Of a DNA stretch of 64,000 nucleotides, positions 8,225-17,327 are shown piece after piece. Position 1 is the first letter of the stretch, and each line of letters opens with the position of its first letter. Made by a program: the position numbers and the translations under genes. Source of the stretch: Hyphomicrobiales bacterium (GTDB lineage Bacteria; Pseudomonadota; Alphaproteobacteria; Rhizobiales; Xanthobacteraceae); NCBI GenBank assembly GCA_017305715.1, contig JAFKKG010000009.1, positions 310,001-374,000 of the forward strand, read 5' to 3'. The notes under the pieces were generated by a model, which saw nothing but the letters and a program-made list of their open reading frames with translations, had not been told where the DNA came from and made no database searches.

Positions 8225-9373
8225 GTGGCCATTTACGGGTTTGGAGCAACAGCTCTCTCATCTGCCAGCGCGACGGCTCCGGCGCTTACGGGCTCTTCCG
8301 AATTCAAATGGTCGACCGATCAGGTGGCCCAGAAGGACCGCTTCGATTACTGGCGCGCGGTCCGCGCCAGGGGGCTGTTCGGGGCGACCGCCGAGCTCGA
8401 ACGAGAACAGCGGCCGCAATTTTTCGGTGAATTCAGCCTTCGAAAAATCGGCTCCGCGAGCGTCGTCGAATTGCGGGCGTCGTCGTATCAGGTCGAACGC
8501 AGCGCAGCCGACATCGCCAACGCCCCCAGTAACAGCCTTTGCATTTATCAGCAGCTCGGTGGCGACGGCTGGTTCAGGCTCAACGATACCAACGACTTTA
8601 CCGTAGCCAACGGAGGCTTTGCGACGAGCCATTCCGACCTGCCCTACCGCACGGCCCCGCTCAACGCCGTCGGCTTCGATCTTCGAATCCTCAAGGTGCC
8701 GGTCGCCGATATCACCTTGCCGAACACCGGCCTGCGCGACCTCGTCCCAAAACCCTTTGGCGATCTCGCCTTTCTGACCCCGTTGCTGGAATCCTGCTTT
8801 TCCGATTTGAGCGAGATCGGTGACGGCGGCGATCCGGTGGCGGCCAAGACGCTGGTCCAGACGTTGACCCGGCTCGCACTGGTCGAGCGGGGTATCGTCG
8901 GTGCGAACAGCCGGGTTGCGCAATACGCGGTTCGGGCCGGCCGCCTCTCGCTGGCCAAGCGGCTCATCGCCCGCCACCTTGCAGAGCCGCGATTGTCGGC
9001 TTCGTTCGTGGCCGCACGGCTCGGGATTTCGGTTCGTCATCTGCATGTGTTGTTCGAAGAAGAAAGCATGAGCTTTTCGAGCCGCGTGACCACGCTGCGT
9101 ATCGCGCGAAGCCGCCGCCTGCTACGCGAGGCGCCAGCGATGAAGGTTGCCGCGATCGCCTTTGCCAGCGGTTTCGACAGCCTCGCGACGTTCTATCGGG
9201 TCTTCCGTGCGGCAGAGGGCATCACGCCCGGCGACTTCAGGATGGCCACGATCAGGCAGACCGCACACGCGTCGGGCGATCATTCGAACCATGCCGCGTC
9301 AGCGCTTAACGGCGCGCCGGAGGGCGAATTTTCCAGCGCACCTCGCATAAGCGCGCAACGGCCTGCCAGATGA
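8225..9373 (+). CDS. AraC-family transcriptional regulator
   Basis: The product is 382 aa. The GTG at 8225 is chosen because GAAGGAG lies 7 nt upstream; an in-frame TTG at 8180 has no RBS. The N-terminal part (about residues 30-200) resembles the AraC-binding-like ligand domain found in FeaR/NitR-type regulators (FKWSTDQVAQKDRFDYWRA near its start). The C-terminal AraC HTH (about residues 240-350) has the two helix-turn-helix units, with LGISVRHLHVLFEEE and IAFASGFDSLATFYRVFRAAEGITP as family signatures. A disordered tail follows. It is divergent from the CadC-like gene. Inducer and target are unknown. Confidence 0.88.
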   Translation: MAIYGFGATALSSASATAPALTGSSEFKWSTDQVAQKDRFDYWRAVRARGLFGATAELEREQRPQFFGEFSLRKIGSASVVELRASSYQVERSAADIANAPSNSLCIYQQLGGDGWFRLNDTNDFTVANGGFATSHSDLPYRTAPLNAVGFDLRILKVPVADITLPNTGLRDLVPKPFGDLAFLTPLLESCFSDLSEIGDGGDPVAAKTLVQTLTRLALVERGIVGANSRVAQYAVRAGRLSLAKRLIARHLAEPRLSASFVAARLGISVRHLHVLFEEESMSFSSRVTTLRIARSRRLLREAPAMKVAAIAFASGFDSLATFYRVFRAAEGITPGDFRMATIRQTAHASGDHSNHAASALNGAPEGEFSSAPRISAQRPAR

Positions 9374-9473
9374 CAGGCCCGCGGTCCCGGGCCATTTGAC
9401 CGCTAAATGACAGGTTTAGCCGTTATTTGTGCGAAAACATTAAGCTTTTTCGGCTGTTTGCGGGGTTCCCAGA

Positions 9474-9501
9474 TTGACTTTGGCCGTTTCGCGCCTATGT
9501 T
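9474..9501 (+). promoter_or_regulatory. Candidate sigma-70 promoter for the DEAD-box helicase
   Basis: TTGACT (9474-9479), 16 nt, TATGTT (9496-9501). It lies about 160 bp upstream of the helicase ATG, which would give a long 5' leader, a common arrangement for cold-induced helicase genes. The rest of the 287-bp gap (9374-9660) shows no gene. Confidence 0.45.
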
Positions 9502-9660
9502 CCGGCTCAACGCGGCCCTGGATCGACACGCGATTCCCCTGGGTTAGCCGCTCGTCTGCGTAAGTCAGAGCCCCCAGCTTTTTAAAGCGCGCCGTTTCGG
9601 GGTTGAACGCGACAGCCTTATTACCCTCGATTCCGAACGGCGGTGTCGACTAGAGGCTCA

Positions 9661-11181
9661 ATGTCTTTTTCCCATCTCGGTCTTTCCGACAAGGTTCTCG
9701 CCGCTGTTGCGGCCACCGGCTACACCACCCCTACCCCCATTCAGGAACAGGCGATCCCCCATGTTCTGGCGCGCCGCGACGTTCTCGGCATCGCCCAGAC
9801 CGGCACCGGCAAAACGGCCGCCTTCGTCCTGCCCATGCTCACCATGCTGGAAAAGGGCCGCGCCCGGGCGCGGATGCCCCGCACCCTGATCCTGGAGCCG
9901 ACCCGCGAACTCGCGGCCCAGGTCAAAGAGAATTTCGACAAGTACGGCGTCGGCCAGAAGCTCAACGTCGCGCTCCTGATCGGCGGCGTCTCGTTCGGCG
10001 ATCAGGACACCAAACTGACCCGCGGCGTCGACGTGCTGATCGCAACTCCGGGGCGGCTGCTCGACCACACCGAGCGCGGCGGATTGCTGCTCACCGGCGT
10101 TGAACTGCTGGTCATCGACGAAGCCGACCGCATGCTGGACATGGGCTTCATTCCCGACATCGAACGGGTCTGCAAGCTGGTCCCGTTCACCCGGCAGACC
10201 CTGTTCTTCACCGCAACGATGCCGCCGGAAATCAGCCGCATCAGCGAAGCCTTCCTGCACAATCCCGAACGCATCGAAGTTTCCAAGCCCGCGACTACCG
10301 CCACCGGCGTGTCGCAATTCCAGGTCCCCTGCGGACGCGAGGTGCACGAGAAGCGCGAGATCCTGCGCCGCCTGCTGCGCGAAGCCAAGGACCTGCAGAA
10401 CGCGATTATCTTCTGCAATCGCAAGCGTGAAGTCGCCGTCGTTGCCAAATCGCTTCAGAAGCACGGCTTCAGCGTCGGCGCCCTCCATGGCGACATGGAT
10501 CAGTCGGCCCGTACCGCCGCCCTCGAAGCATTCCGCAAGGGCGAAATCCCGTTGCTGGTGGCCTCCGACGTCGCCGCCCGCGGCCTCGATATTCCCGCCG
10601 TCAGCCACGTCTACAATTTCGACGTGCCGCATCATCCGGATGATTACGTCCACCGCGTCGGCCGCACCGGTCGCGCCGGACGCGCTGGCACCGCGATCTC
10701 GATCGTCACATCGCTCGACAACAAATCGATCGCCGCGATCGAACGTCTGATCGGAAAATCCATTCCGCGCGCCGAAGGCGACTATTCGGTGCGGTCGGAA
10801 GCATCCGATGATACCGATCAGCCGCGCGAGGCGCGCGGCAGAGAAGGTTCGCGCGGTCGCTCCCGGCACGGCGCCAGAGACGGCGCCAAAGAGCATTCGA
10901 AGGAAAATCCGCGGGAAGGTTCTCGCGAAAGTTCGCGCGGCGATCGCAAGCCGCGACGTGAGCGCGAGCCGCGCCACGCCAAAGGCGGTGACCGCAATTC
11001 CACCCCGCAGCCGCACGCGGCGAACGAGACCTTCACGCCGCCTGCCCCGCCAGCGGCCTCACGCGTGCCATCGATCGGCCGTCCCGAGCAGCGGCGCCCG
11101 CAACGCGAAGCCGATTCGGAGCCTGCCGATCATTCGCATCTTCCGGCGTTTCTGCTGCGTCCGGTTCGCGCCCGCGTCTGA
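9661..11181 (+). CDS. rhlE: DEAD-box ATP-dependent RNA helicase, RhlE-like
   Basis: The product is 506 aa from the ATG at 9661 (AGAGG upstream); a GTG at 9643 would only add six residues. Core motifs occur in order: Q motif (GYTTPTPIQEQAIP), Walker A AQTGTGKT, PTRELA, DEAD (VIDEADRMLDMGF), TAT in place of the usual SAT, and HRVGRTGRAGR. The core ends near residue 375. A tail of about 130 aa rich in Arg, Ser, Gly and Glu (repeated SRG/REGSR-type units) is typical of alphaproteobacterial RhlE proteins and is likely a disordered RNA-binding region. Role: ATP-driven RNA unwinding in ribosome assembly and mRNA decay. RhlE homologues can join RNase E degradosomes, and rne lies 38 kb away. Confidence 0.93.
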   Translation: MSFSHLGLSDKVLAAVAATGYTTPTPIQEQAIPHVLARRDVLGIAQTGTGKTAAFVLPMLTMLEKGRARARMPRTLILEPTRELAAQVKENFDKYGVGQKLNVALLIGGVSFGDQDTKLTRGVDVLIATPGRLLDHTERGGLLLTGVELLVIDEADRMLDMGFIPDIERVCKLVPFTRQTLFFTATMPPEISRISEAFLHNPERIEVSKPATTATGVSQFQVPCGREVHEKREILRRLLREAKDLQNAIIFCNRKREVAVVAKSLQKHGFSVGALHGDMDQSARTAALEAFRKGEIPLLVASDVAARGLDIPAVSHVYNFDVPHHPDDYVHRVGRTGRAGRAGTAISIVTSLDNKSIAAIERLIGKSIPRAEGDYSVRSEASDDTDQPREARGREGSRGRSRHGARDGAKEHSKENPREGSRESSRGDRKPRREREPRHAKGGDRNSTPQPHAANETFTPPAPPAASRVPSIGRPEQRRPQREADSEPADHSHLPAFLLRPVRARV

Positions 11182-11190
11182 TACGTGAGC

Positions 11191-11213
11191 CGGTTCTGAC
11201 TGAGTCAGAACCG
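11191..11213 (+). terminator. Perfect hairpin after the helicase gene, possible terminator
   Basis: CGGTTCTGAC (11191-11200) pairs perfectly with GTCAGAACCG (11204-11213) around TGA, starting 10 bp after the stop codon. There is no immediate T-run, so it may instead stabilise the 3' end of the mRNA. Confidence 0.45.
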
Positions 11214-11397
11214 ACGCTGCTAGAATGTTGTTTTGACGCGCTTATCCTCTTTGCTCGCGATGCCGGCAAGGTGGTGAATGGCGCATGGAACCCTGTTTAC
11301 CGGGCGTTCATTCTCCTCCCCTAACTTGACGGTGATAATTTTAGTCATTGCCGCACGGTAACGCGAAGCGTTGCTGATTATTGGGGACGGATCAGTG

Positions 11398-12462
<1,065 letters not shown>

Positions 12463-12483
12463 GGCCAGTATCTCGCCTTCAAC

Positions 12484-12526
12484 CATCGTTCGGGACGCGG
12501 CGAACGCGCCGCTGCTCAGGATGAGG
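12484..12526. repeat. Dispersed palindromic repeat, family 2 (copy 1), overlapping the stop of the TfoX-like gene
   Basis: The plus strand reads from ATCGTTCGGGACG to GCTCAGGATGAGG, closely matching the unit at 17279-17323. The minus-strand stop codon of the TfoX-like gene (TGA within TCCTGAG) lies inside it. Confidence 0.65.
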
Positions 12527-12977
12527 ACTTTTTGCGCGGTGCCTTCTTTTTCTGCTTGGCCGCCGGTTTCGCTTTGGTCGTCGGCTTCTTGGCTACAGGC
12601 TTTTTGACGGCCTTCTTTGCAGCCTTCTTCACCGGCTTGCGCGCCTTGGGCCGCTTGCGCAGCGCGGCGAGCCGCGCCGATGCCAGCGCCGCCCTCGCCC
12701 AGTCGCTCAGTTCTTCGGGATCATCGAACAGCCGCGCCGGCAATTGCCAGTACGAATTGACCGTCACGGTTTTGGTGCTGGTCTGGTACGAAAACGGCTG
12801 CGACCCCTCCGCCTCGAACAGCGGTATCGTCGTCTCATCCGCCCGGAAATAAAGCCCTGCGCGCAGCGCAAGCGCGAAATTGGTGCCGTCGGCGGAAATG
12901 CCGTAGCCGGAAAACATCCGGCGGATCGTCACCGGTCCAAAATCCGCAAACAGGTCGATCAGGAAATCGCGGTCCAT
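12516..12977 (-). CDS. TfoX N-terminal domain protein with a histone H1-like lysine/alanine tail
   Basis: The product is 153 aa. Residues 1-100 match the TfoX/Sxy N-terminal fold (FADFGPVTIRRMFSGYGIS, then LYFRADE and a YW motif in NSYWQLP). In enterobacteria this fold is part of the Sxy competence regulator; in alphaproteobacteria its role is unknown. Residues 108-153 are almost entirely Lys, Ala, Pro and Arg (units such as KKAAKKAVKKP), like the histone H1-type nucleoid proteins of this group, which suggests nucleic-acid binding. The gene starts 50 bp after sufA on the same strand and could be read through from the suf operon. Its last codons fall in a dispersed repeat. Confidence 0.82.
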   Translation of the reverse strand: MDRDFLIDLFADFGPVTIRRMFSGYGISADGTNFALALRAGLYFRADETTIPLFEAEGSQPFSYQTSTKTVTVNSYWQLPARLFDDPEELSDWARAALASARLAALRKRPKARKPVKKAAKKAVKKPVAKKPTTKAKPAAKQKKKAPRKKSSS

Positions 12978-13027
12978 GCTGGCGTCAACCTCGACGTTGG
13001 CCCCTCATGGCGAGGGCCGGTCAAGCA

Positions 13028-13426
13028 TTACACCTTCGCGGGCGTCAATTGCACCGACTCGCCACAACCGCAGGCCGAGACCTGGTTCGGGTTGTTGAAG
13101 ATGAACTGCGCCTGCATCTTGTCGGCCTTGTAGTCCATCTCGGTGCCGAGCAGGAACAGCACAGCCTTGGGATCGACGAGGATCTTGACGCCGCGATCCT
13201 CGACCACCTCGTCGGTGGGACGGACTTCGTGCGCGTATTCTACGGTGTAGGACTGCCCGGCGCAGCCGCCATTCTTGATTCCGACGCGCAGGCCGACGAT
13301 CTCGGAATCGGCGCGTTTGGTCAGTTCCGTGATGCGCTCTGCCGCCGCCTCGGTCAGTTTCATGACCTGCGGGCGCGGCCGCGGCTTCGGTTTGGATACG
13401 GGTGCTGTGGGCGTCATGTCATTCAT
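13028..13426 (-). CDS. sufA: SufA/IscA-type Fe-S carrier protein
   Basis: The product is 132 aa. After a Pro/Lys-rich N-terminal extension of about 21 residues, the HesB domain begins at VMKLTEAAAERI. The three cluster-binding cysteines are present: one in NGGCAGQSY and two in the C-terminal ACGCGES. A-type carriers accept Fe-S clusters from the SufBCD scaffold and pass them to apoproteins. It is the last core suf gene, 58 bp after sufT. The ATG at 13426 is used; ATGs at 13417 and 13363 are also in frame, and the latter would remove the extension. Confidence 0.93.
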   Translation of the reverse strand: MNDMTPTAPVSKPKPRPRPQVMKLTEAAAERITELTKRADSEIVGLRVGIKNGGCAGQSYTVEYAHEVRPTDEVVEDRGVKILVDPKAVLFLLGTEMDYKADKMQAQFIFNNPNQVSACGCGESVQLTPAKV

Positions 13427-13484
13427 GTGGTCAATCCCAGCGGCAAATCAATGCCGGTCATTTTCCCTTGGAGCTGTTAACGCA

Positions 13485-13856
13485 TCACCACATATTCAGG
13501 ACGAGGCGGGCCTCGTCGGACATCCGGTCCGGCGTCCAGGCCGGTTCCCACACCAGGTTGACATTGACGACGCCGACGCCGGGAACGCTGGCGACGGCGT
13601 TCTCGACCATGGTCGGCAGTTCGCCCGCCGCCGGGCAGTTCGGCGTGGTCAGCGTCATCATCACATCGACGCTGCGGTCGTCCTTGAAATCGACCTTGTA
13701 GATCAGGCCGAGTTCGTAGATGTCGGCCGGGATTTCCGGGTCGAACACCGTCTTGAGCGCGGCCACGATCTCGCCGCCGAGACGCTCGGTCTCCTCCGGC
13801 GGCAGCGCAGACTGGGTTTCCATGTTGGCGGTTTTGACTTCGGCTGTATCGGTCAT
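13485..13856 (-). CDS. sufT: SufT, DUF59/MIP18-family Fe-S maturation factor
   Basis: The product is 123 aa. The DUF59 core begins at about residue 29 (IVAALKTVFDPEIPADIYELGLIY), with the diagnostic DPE and YELGLIY segments and then TLTTPNCPAAGELP, which carries the conserved Cys. SufT proteins assist maturation of Fe-S proteins under high demand. The start codon overlaps the end of sufS by 4 nt (ATGA arrangement), so the two are translationally coupled. Confidence 0.92.
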   Translation of the reverse strand: MTDTAEVKTANMETQSALPPEETERLGGEIVAALKTVFDPEIPADIYELGLIYKVDFKDDRSVDVMMTLTTPNCPAAGELPTMVENAVASVPGVGVVNVNLVWEPAWTPDRMSDEARLVLNMW

Positions 13857-15100
13857 GCGAACAAATCCCGCGCCTTGATCAGCGCCTGCACCAGATGGTC
13901 GACTTCTTCTCTTGTATTATACATCCCAAATGACGCGCGGCAGGTGGCTGTGACATTGAACCGCTCTAAAAGCGGCATCACGCAATGGGTGCCGGCGCGC
14001 ACCGCAATGCCCTGGCGGTCGATCACGGTGGCGACATCGTGGGCATGGGCGCCCTTCATCTCGAACGAAATCACGCCGCCCTTGTCGCGAGCGGTGCCGA
14101 TCAGGCGCAGCGAATTGATCTCGCGCAGACGTTCCTGGGCATACACCGTCAGATCGCGCTCGTGCGCCGCAATGCGCTCCCTGCCGATCGAATTGACGTA
14201 GTCGATCGCAGCGCCCAATCCGATGGATTGAACGATCGCCGGCGTGCCGGCCTCGAATTTGTGCGGGGGGTCACCGTAGGTGACCAAATCCCTCGTCACC
14301 TCCCGGATCATCTCGCCGCCGCCATTATAGGGCCGCATCGCAACGAGGTGGTCGTATTTGGCGTAGAGCACGCCGATGCCGGTCGGGCCATACAGCTTGT
14401 GGCCGGTAAAAACGTAGAAATCGCAATCGATGTCCTGCACGTCGATGGCCAGATGCACGGCAGCCTGGCTGCCGTCGATCAGGACCGGAATGCCGCGCGC
14501 ATGTGCGATCCTCACCACGTCCTTCACCGGCACGATGGTGCCGAGCATGTTGGACATCTGGGTGATCGCGACCAGCTTGGTCCTTGGCGTCAGCAGCTTC
14601 TCGAATTCATCGATCAGGAAGTTGCCTTCGTCGTCAACCGGCGCCCATTTGATCACGGCGCCGTGACGCTCCCTGAGAAAATGCCACGGCACGATGTTGG
14701 AGTGGTGCTCCATGATCGAAATGACGATCTCGTCGCCTTCGCCGATATTCGGTTCGCCCCAGGAGGACGCCACCAAATTGATCGCCTCGGTCGCGCTGCG
14801 CGTGAAAACGATCTCCTCGTTGCGCCCGGCATTGAGGAATTTCGCCACCCGTTCGCGCCCGCCCTCATAGCCCTCGGTTGCGACGTTGGCGAGATAATGC
14901 AGACCGCGATGCACGTTGGCGTATTCGTACTTGTAGGCCTGCATCATGCGGTCGAGCACGGCATTCGGCTTCTGTGCCGATGCGGCGTTGTCGAGATAGA
15001 CCAGCGGCTTGCCATAGACCATCTGCGCCAGCGCCGGGAAATCCTCCCGCACCCGGGCGACATCATAGGTGCCATTCTTTACCGCTGGATGCATGGTCAA
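13853..15100 (-). CDS. sufS: SufS cysteine desulfurase
   Basis: A 415-aa class V aminotransferase-fold enzyme. The PLP lysine is in FTGHKLYGPTGIG (about residue 229), a PLP-contacting His in EHHSN, and the catalytic Cys in RAGTHCVMP (about 370), in the short lobe typical of group II desulfurases. It removes sulfur from L-cysteine as a persulfide for the SufBCD scaffold; group II enzymes usually need a SufE or SufU partner, and none is seen in this window. Start and stop overlap sufD and sufT by 4 nt each, indicating one transcript. Confidence 0.96.
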   Translation of the reverse strand: MTMHPAVKNGTYDVARVREDFPALAQMVYGKPLVYLDNAASAQKPNAVLDRMMQAYKYEYANVHRGLHYLANVATEGYEGGRERVAKFLNAGRNEEIVFTRSATEAINLVASSWGEPNIGEGDEIVISIMEHHSNIVPWHFLRERHGAVIKWAPVDDEGNFLIDEFEKLLTPRTKLVAITQMSNMLGTIVPVKDVVRIAHARGIPVLIDGSQAAVHLAIDVQDIDCDFYVFTGHKLYGPTGIGVLYAKYDHLVAMRPYNGGGEMIREVTRDLVTYGDPPHKFEAGTPAIVQSIGLGAAIDYVNSIGRERIAAHERDLTVYAQERLREINSLRLIGTARDKGGVISFEMKGAHAHDVATVIDRQGIAVRAGTHCVMPLLERFNVTATCRASFGMYNTREEVDHLVQALIKARDLFA

Positions 15101-16422
15101 CCCCTCGCCTCCAGCCAGCGTCGCGCGGCTGCAATCGCAAGCTCGCGGAGGCCGTCATTCACGATCGTCTCGATGGCCTCGCCGACGAAAGCCTGGATCA
15201 GGAGCGCCTGGGCTTCCTTCTCGGACAGGCCGCGCGCGCGCAGATAGAACAGCAGGCTCTCGTCGAGCGCGCCGGTGGTGGCGCCATGGCCGCAGGTGAC
15301 GTCGTCGGCAAAGATCTCGAGTTCCGGCTTGTTGTCGGCCTCGGCTTCGTCGGACAGCAGCAGCGCCCGCGTCATCATCTTGGCGTCGGTCTTCTGGGCA
15401 TGGGGGCGCACGATGATGCGGCCCTGGAACACCGAATGGGCGCGGTCGTCGACGACGGCGCGGAAGATTTCGCGGCTGGCGCCGTTCGGCACCGCGTGGT
15501 CCATGAACAGCGTGGTGTCGGCGTGCTGCTTGCCGTTCAGCAGGTTGACGCCGTTGGTCTCGACCTTGGAGCCCTCGCCGGCGATGGCGATGGTCGCCTG
15601 ATAGCGGCTGACGCCCGCGCCCGACATCATGCCAAACGTGTTGAAATGCGCGTGCGCGCCGAGGCTCACCACGGCCGAGGAGATGTTGAAGGCGTCACGG
15701 CCGTCCTCGTTGAGGCGGACATGGTCGAGCCGCGAATTGTTACCGATCGCGATGATCAGGGAGTCGTGGACCTGATAGGCCTTGGCACCCTCGGCTGCGA
15801 TATAGCTCTCCACCAGCGTTGCACCGGCGTTCTTACCGAGGCGCAGCAGCGAGCGCGTGAACATCGCCGCCGGCACATGCCCGCTGGCGATATGCACGAT
15901 TTGCAGCGGCTGGGTCAGCACGACGCCGTCCGCAATGTCGATCACCACGCCGTCGGTCATCATTGCGCTGTTGAGCGCGACCATCGGGTTGGCGTTGTCG
16001 GGTGCAAGCAACTGGGCCTGCAGCGCGGCATCGCCGGCTTCCAGCGCTTCCCGCAGGGTACGGACGCTGACGCCCTTCTCAAGGCCGCCGAGGTCGGAGA
16101 GCTGGGGGGCGAACACGCCATCGACCAGCACCAGCCGCCGCACGCCGTCGATGGCGTGCAGCTTCGCTGCCGCCGCAGCGCGCGTCAGTTCGGCGGCATC
16201 CGGAGCTGCCGCCAACGGCAGCACGTCGCGCATCAGCGCGCGCAAATCGGTATATTTCCAGTCCTCGATCCGGCGGTGCGGCAGGCCCGCTTGCGCATAG
16301 GCCGCGAACGCCGCCTCGCGCGCGCTGGCAACCTTACCGGAGCCGGGAAGACGGCCGCGCGCGAGCGCAAAGCTGTCGCTTAGCGCGCTTGCCGTTTCGT
16401 TCTTTACCAAAGCCACGTTCAT
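15097..16422 (-). CDS. sufD: SufD, Fe-S scaffold component
   Basis: A 441-aa SufBD-family protein with the right-handed beta-helix core from about residue 150 to 390 (SLIIAIGNNSRLDHVRL, then RDAFNISSAVVSLGAHAHFN) and a C-terminal helical part with VTCGHGATTGALDESLLFYL, the conserved Cys/His signature that faces SufB. Residues about 1-110 form the variable N-terminal helical domain. It works with SufB and SufC as the cluster-building complex in the cytosol. It starts 20 bp after sufC and overlaps sufS by 4 nt. Confidence 0.95.
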   Translation of the reverse strand: MNVALVKNETASALSDSFALARGRLPGSGKVASAREAAFAAYAQAGLPHRRIEDWKYTDLRALMRDVLPLAAAPDAAELTRAAAAAKLHAIDGVRRLVLVDGVFAPQLSDLGGLEKGVSVRTLREALEAGDAALQAQLLAPDNANPMVALNSAMMTDGVVIDIADGVVLTQPLQIVHIASGHVPAAMFTRSLLRLGKNAGATLVESYIAAEGAKAYQVHDSLIIAIGNNSRLDHVRLNEDGRDAFNISSAVVSLGAHAHFNTFGMMSGAGVSRYQATIAIAGEGSKVETNGVNLLNGKQHADTTLFMDHAVPNGASREIFRAVVDDRAHSVFQGRIIVRPHAQKTDAKMMTRALLLSDEAEADNKPELEIFADDVTCGHGATTGALDESLLFYLRARGLSEKEAQALLIQAFVGEAIETIVNDGLRELAIAAARRWLEARG

Positions 16423-16442
16423 ACCAGGATCCGTATCCGCCT

Positions 16443-17195
16443 TCAGGCCGCGTCTTCGAACTGGGCGTAGCCGGAAGCCTCGAGCTCCAGCGCCAGTTCC
16501 TTGCCGCCGCTTTTGACGACACGGCCCTTCGACATCACATGCACGAAATCAGGCACGATGTAGTTGAGCAGCCGCTGGTAGTGGGTGATGACGACCATGG
16601 CCCGATCCGGCGAACGCAGCGCGTTGACGCCGTCGGCCGCCACCCGCAGCGCATCGATGTCGAGGCCGGAATCCATTTCGTCGAGGATGCAGACGGCCGG
16701 CTCGAACAGCGCCATCTGCAAAATCTCGTTGCGCTTCTTCTCACCGCCGGAGAAGCCGACATTGACGCCGCGCTTGAGCATATCCATCGGAATGTTCAGC
16801 GAGGCCGCGACATTACGCACCTTCTTCAGGAAGTCCGGCACCAGAAACTCGGATTCGCCGCGCGCCCTGCGCTGCGCGTTCAGCGCGGTGCGCAGGAAAT
16901 TCATGGTGGTGACGCCCGGGATTTCGACCGGATACTGAAAGGCCAGGAACACGCCCTTTGCGGCGCGCTGGTCCGGCGACATCTCCAATAGGTCTTCACC
17001 CCTGAACAGGATCTCACCGCCGGTGACTTCATAGCCCGGCTTGCCCGCGATGACGTGCGACAGCGTCGATTTGCCGGAGCCGTTCGGCCCCATGATCGCG
17101 TGCACCTCGCCCGGGTTCACCGTCAGCGACAGCCCATGGAGAATCTCACGCTCCTCGACACGGACTTTCAGGTCTTTGACTTCGAGTAGTGACAT
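16443..17195 (-). CDS. sufC: SufC ABC-type ATPase of the SufBCD complex
   Basis: The product is 250 aa from the ATG at 17195 (GGAAGA upstream); the preceding in-frame codon is GTG. Walker A is GPNGSGKST (near residue 35), the ABC signature is VGFSGGEKKRNEI, and Walker B is AVCILDEMDSGLDID, all in the SufC-specific form. It hydrolyses ATP to drive conformational change of SufB-SufD during cluster assembly. It is separated from sufB by about 130 bp holding two inverted repeats, unlike the tight spacing of the rest of the operon. Confidence 0.96.
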   Translation of the reverse strand: MSLLEVKDLKVRVEEREILHGLSLTVNPGEVHAIMGPNGSGKSTLSHVIAGKPGYEVTGGEILFRGEDLLEMSPDQRAAKGVFLAFQYPVEIPGVTTMNFLRTALNAQRRARGESEFLVPDFLKKVRNVAASLNIPMDMLKRGVNVGFSGGEKKRNEILQMALFEPAVCILDEMDSGLDIDALRVAADGVNALRSPDRAMVVITHYQRLLNYIVPDFVHVMSKGRVVKSGGKELALELEASGYAQFEDAA

Positions 17196-17220
17196 CACAA
17201 TCTTCCGTTTTCTTTCGTTT

Positions 17221-17323
17221 CCCTCGTCCTGAGGAACGCCAAAGGCGCGTCTCGAAGGACGTGGCCCGCATCTTCCCGCTCATCCTTCGGGACGGCCGCT
17301 TGCGCGGCCTCCTCAGGATGAGG
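17221..17323. repeat. Two palindromic repeats, family 2, between sufB and sufC
   Basis: Unit A (17221-17262, CTCGTCCTGAGGA to CTCGAAGGACG) and unit B (17279-17323, CATCCTTCGGGACG to CCTCAGGATGAGG) are related units in opposite orientation. Each is an imperfect palindrome (for example CGTCCT at 17225-17230 with AGGACG at 17256-17261). Unit B closely matches the repeat at 12484-12526. As RNA the pair could also fold on each other inside the suf mRNA. Confidence 0.8.
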
Positions 17324-17327
17324 ACCG

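Noticed and set aside
9658-11016. A 452-codon frame antisense to the DEAD-box helicase
   Set aside because: Shadow of a gene with all helicase motifs; no RBS and no recognisable protein.
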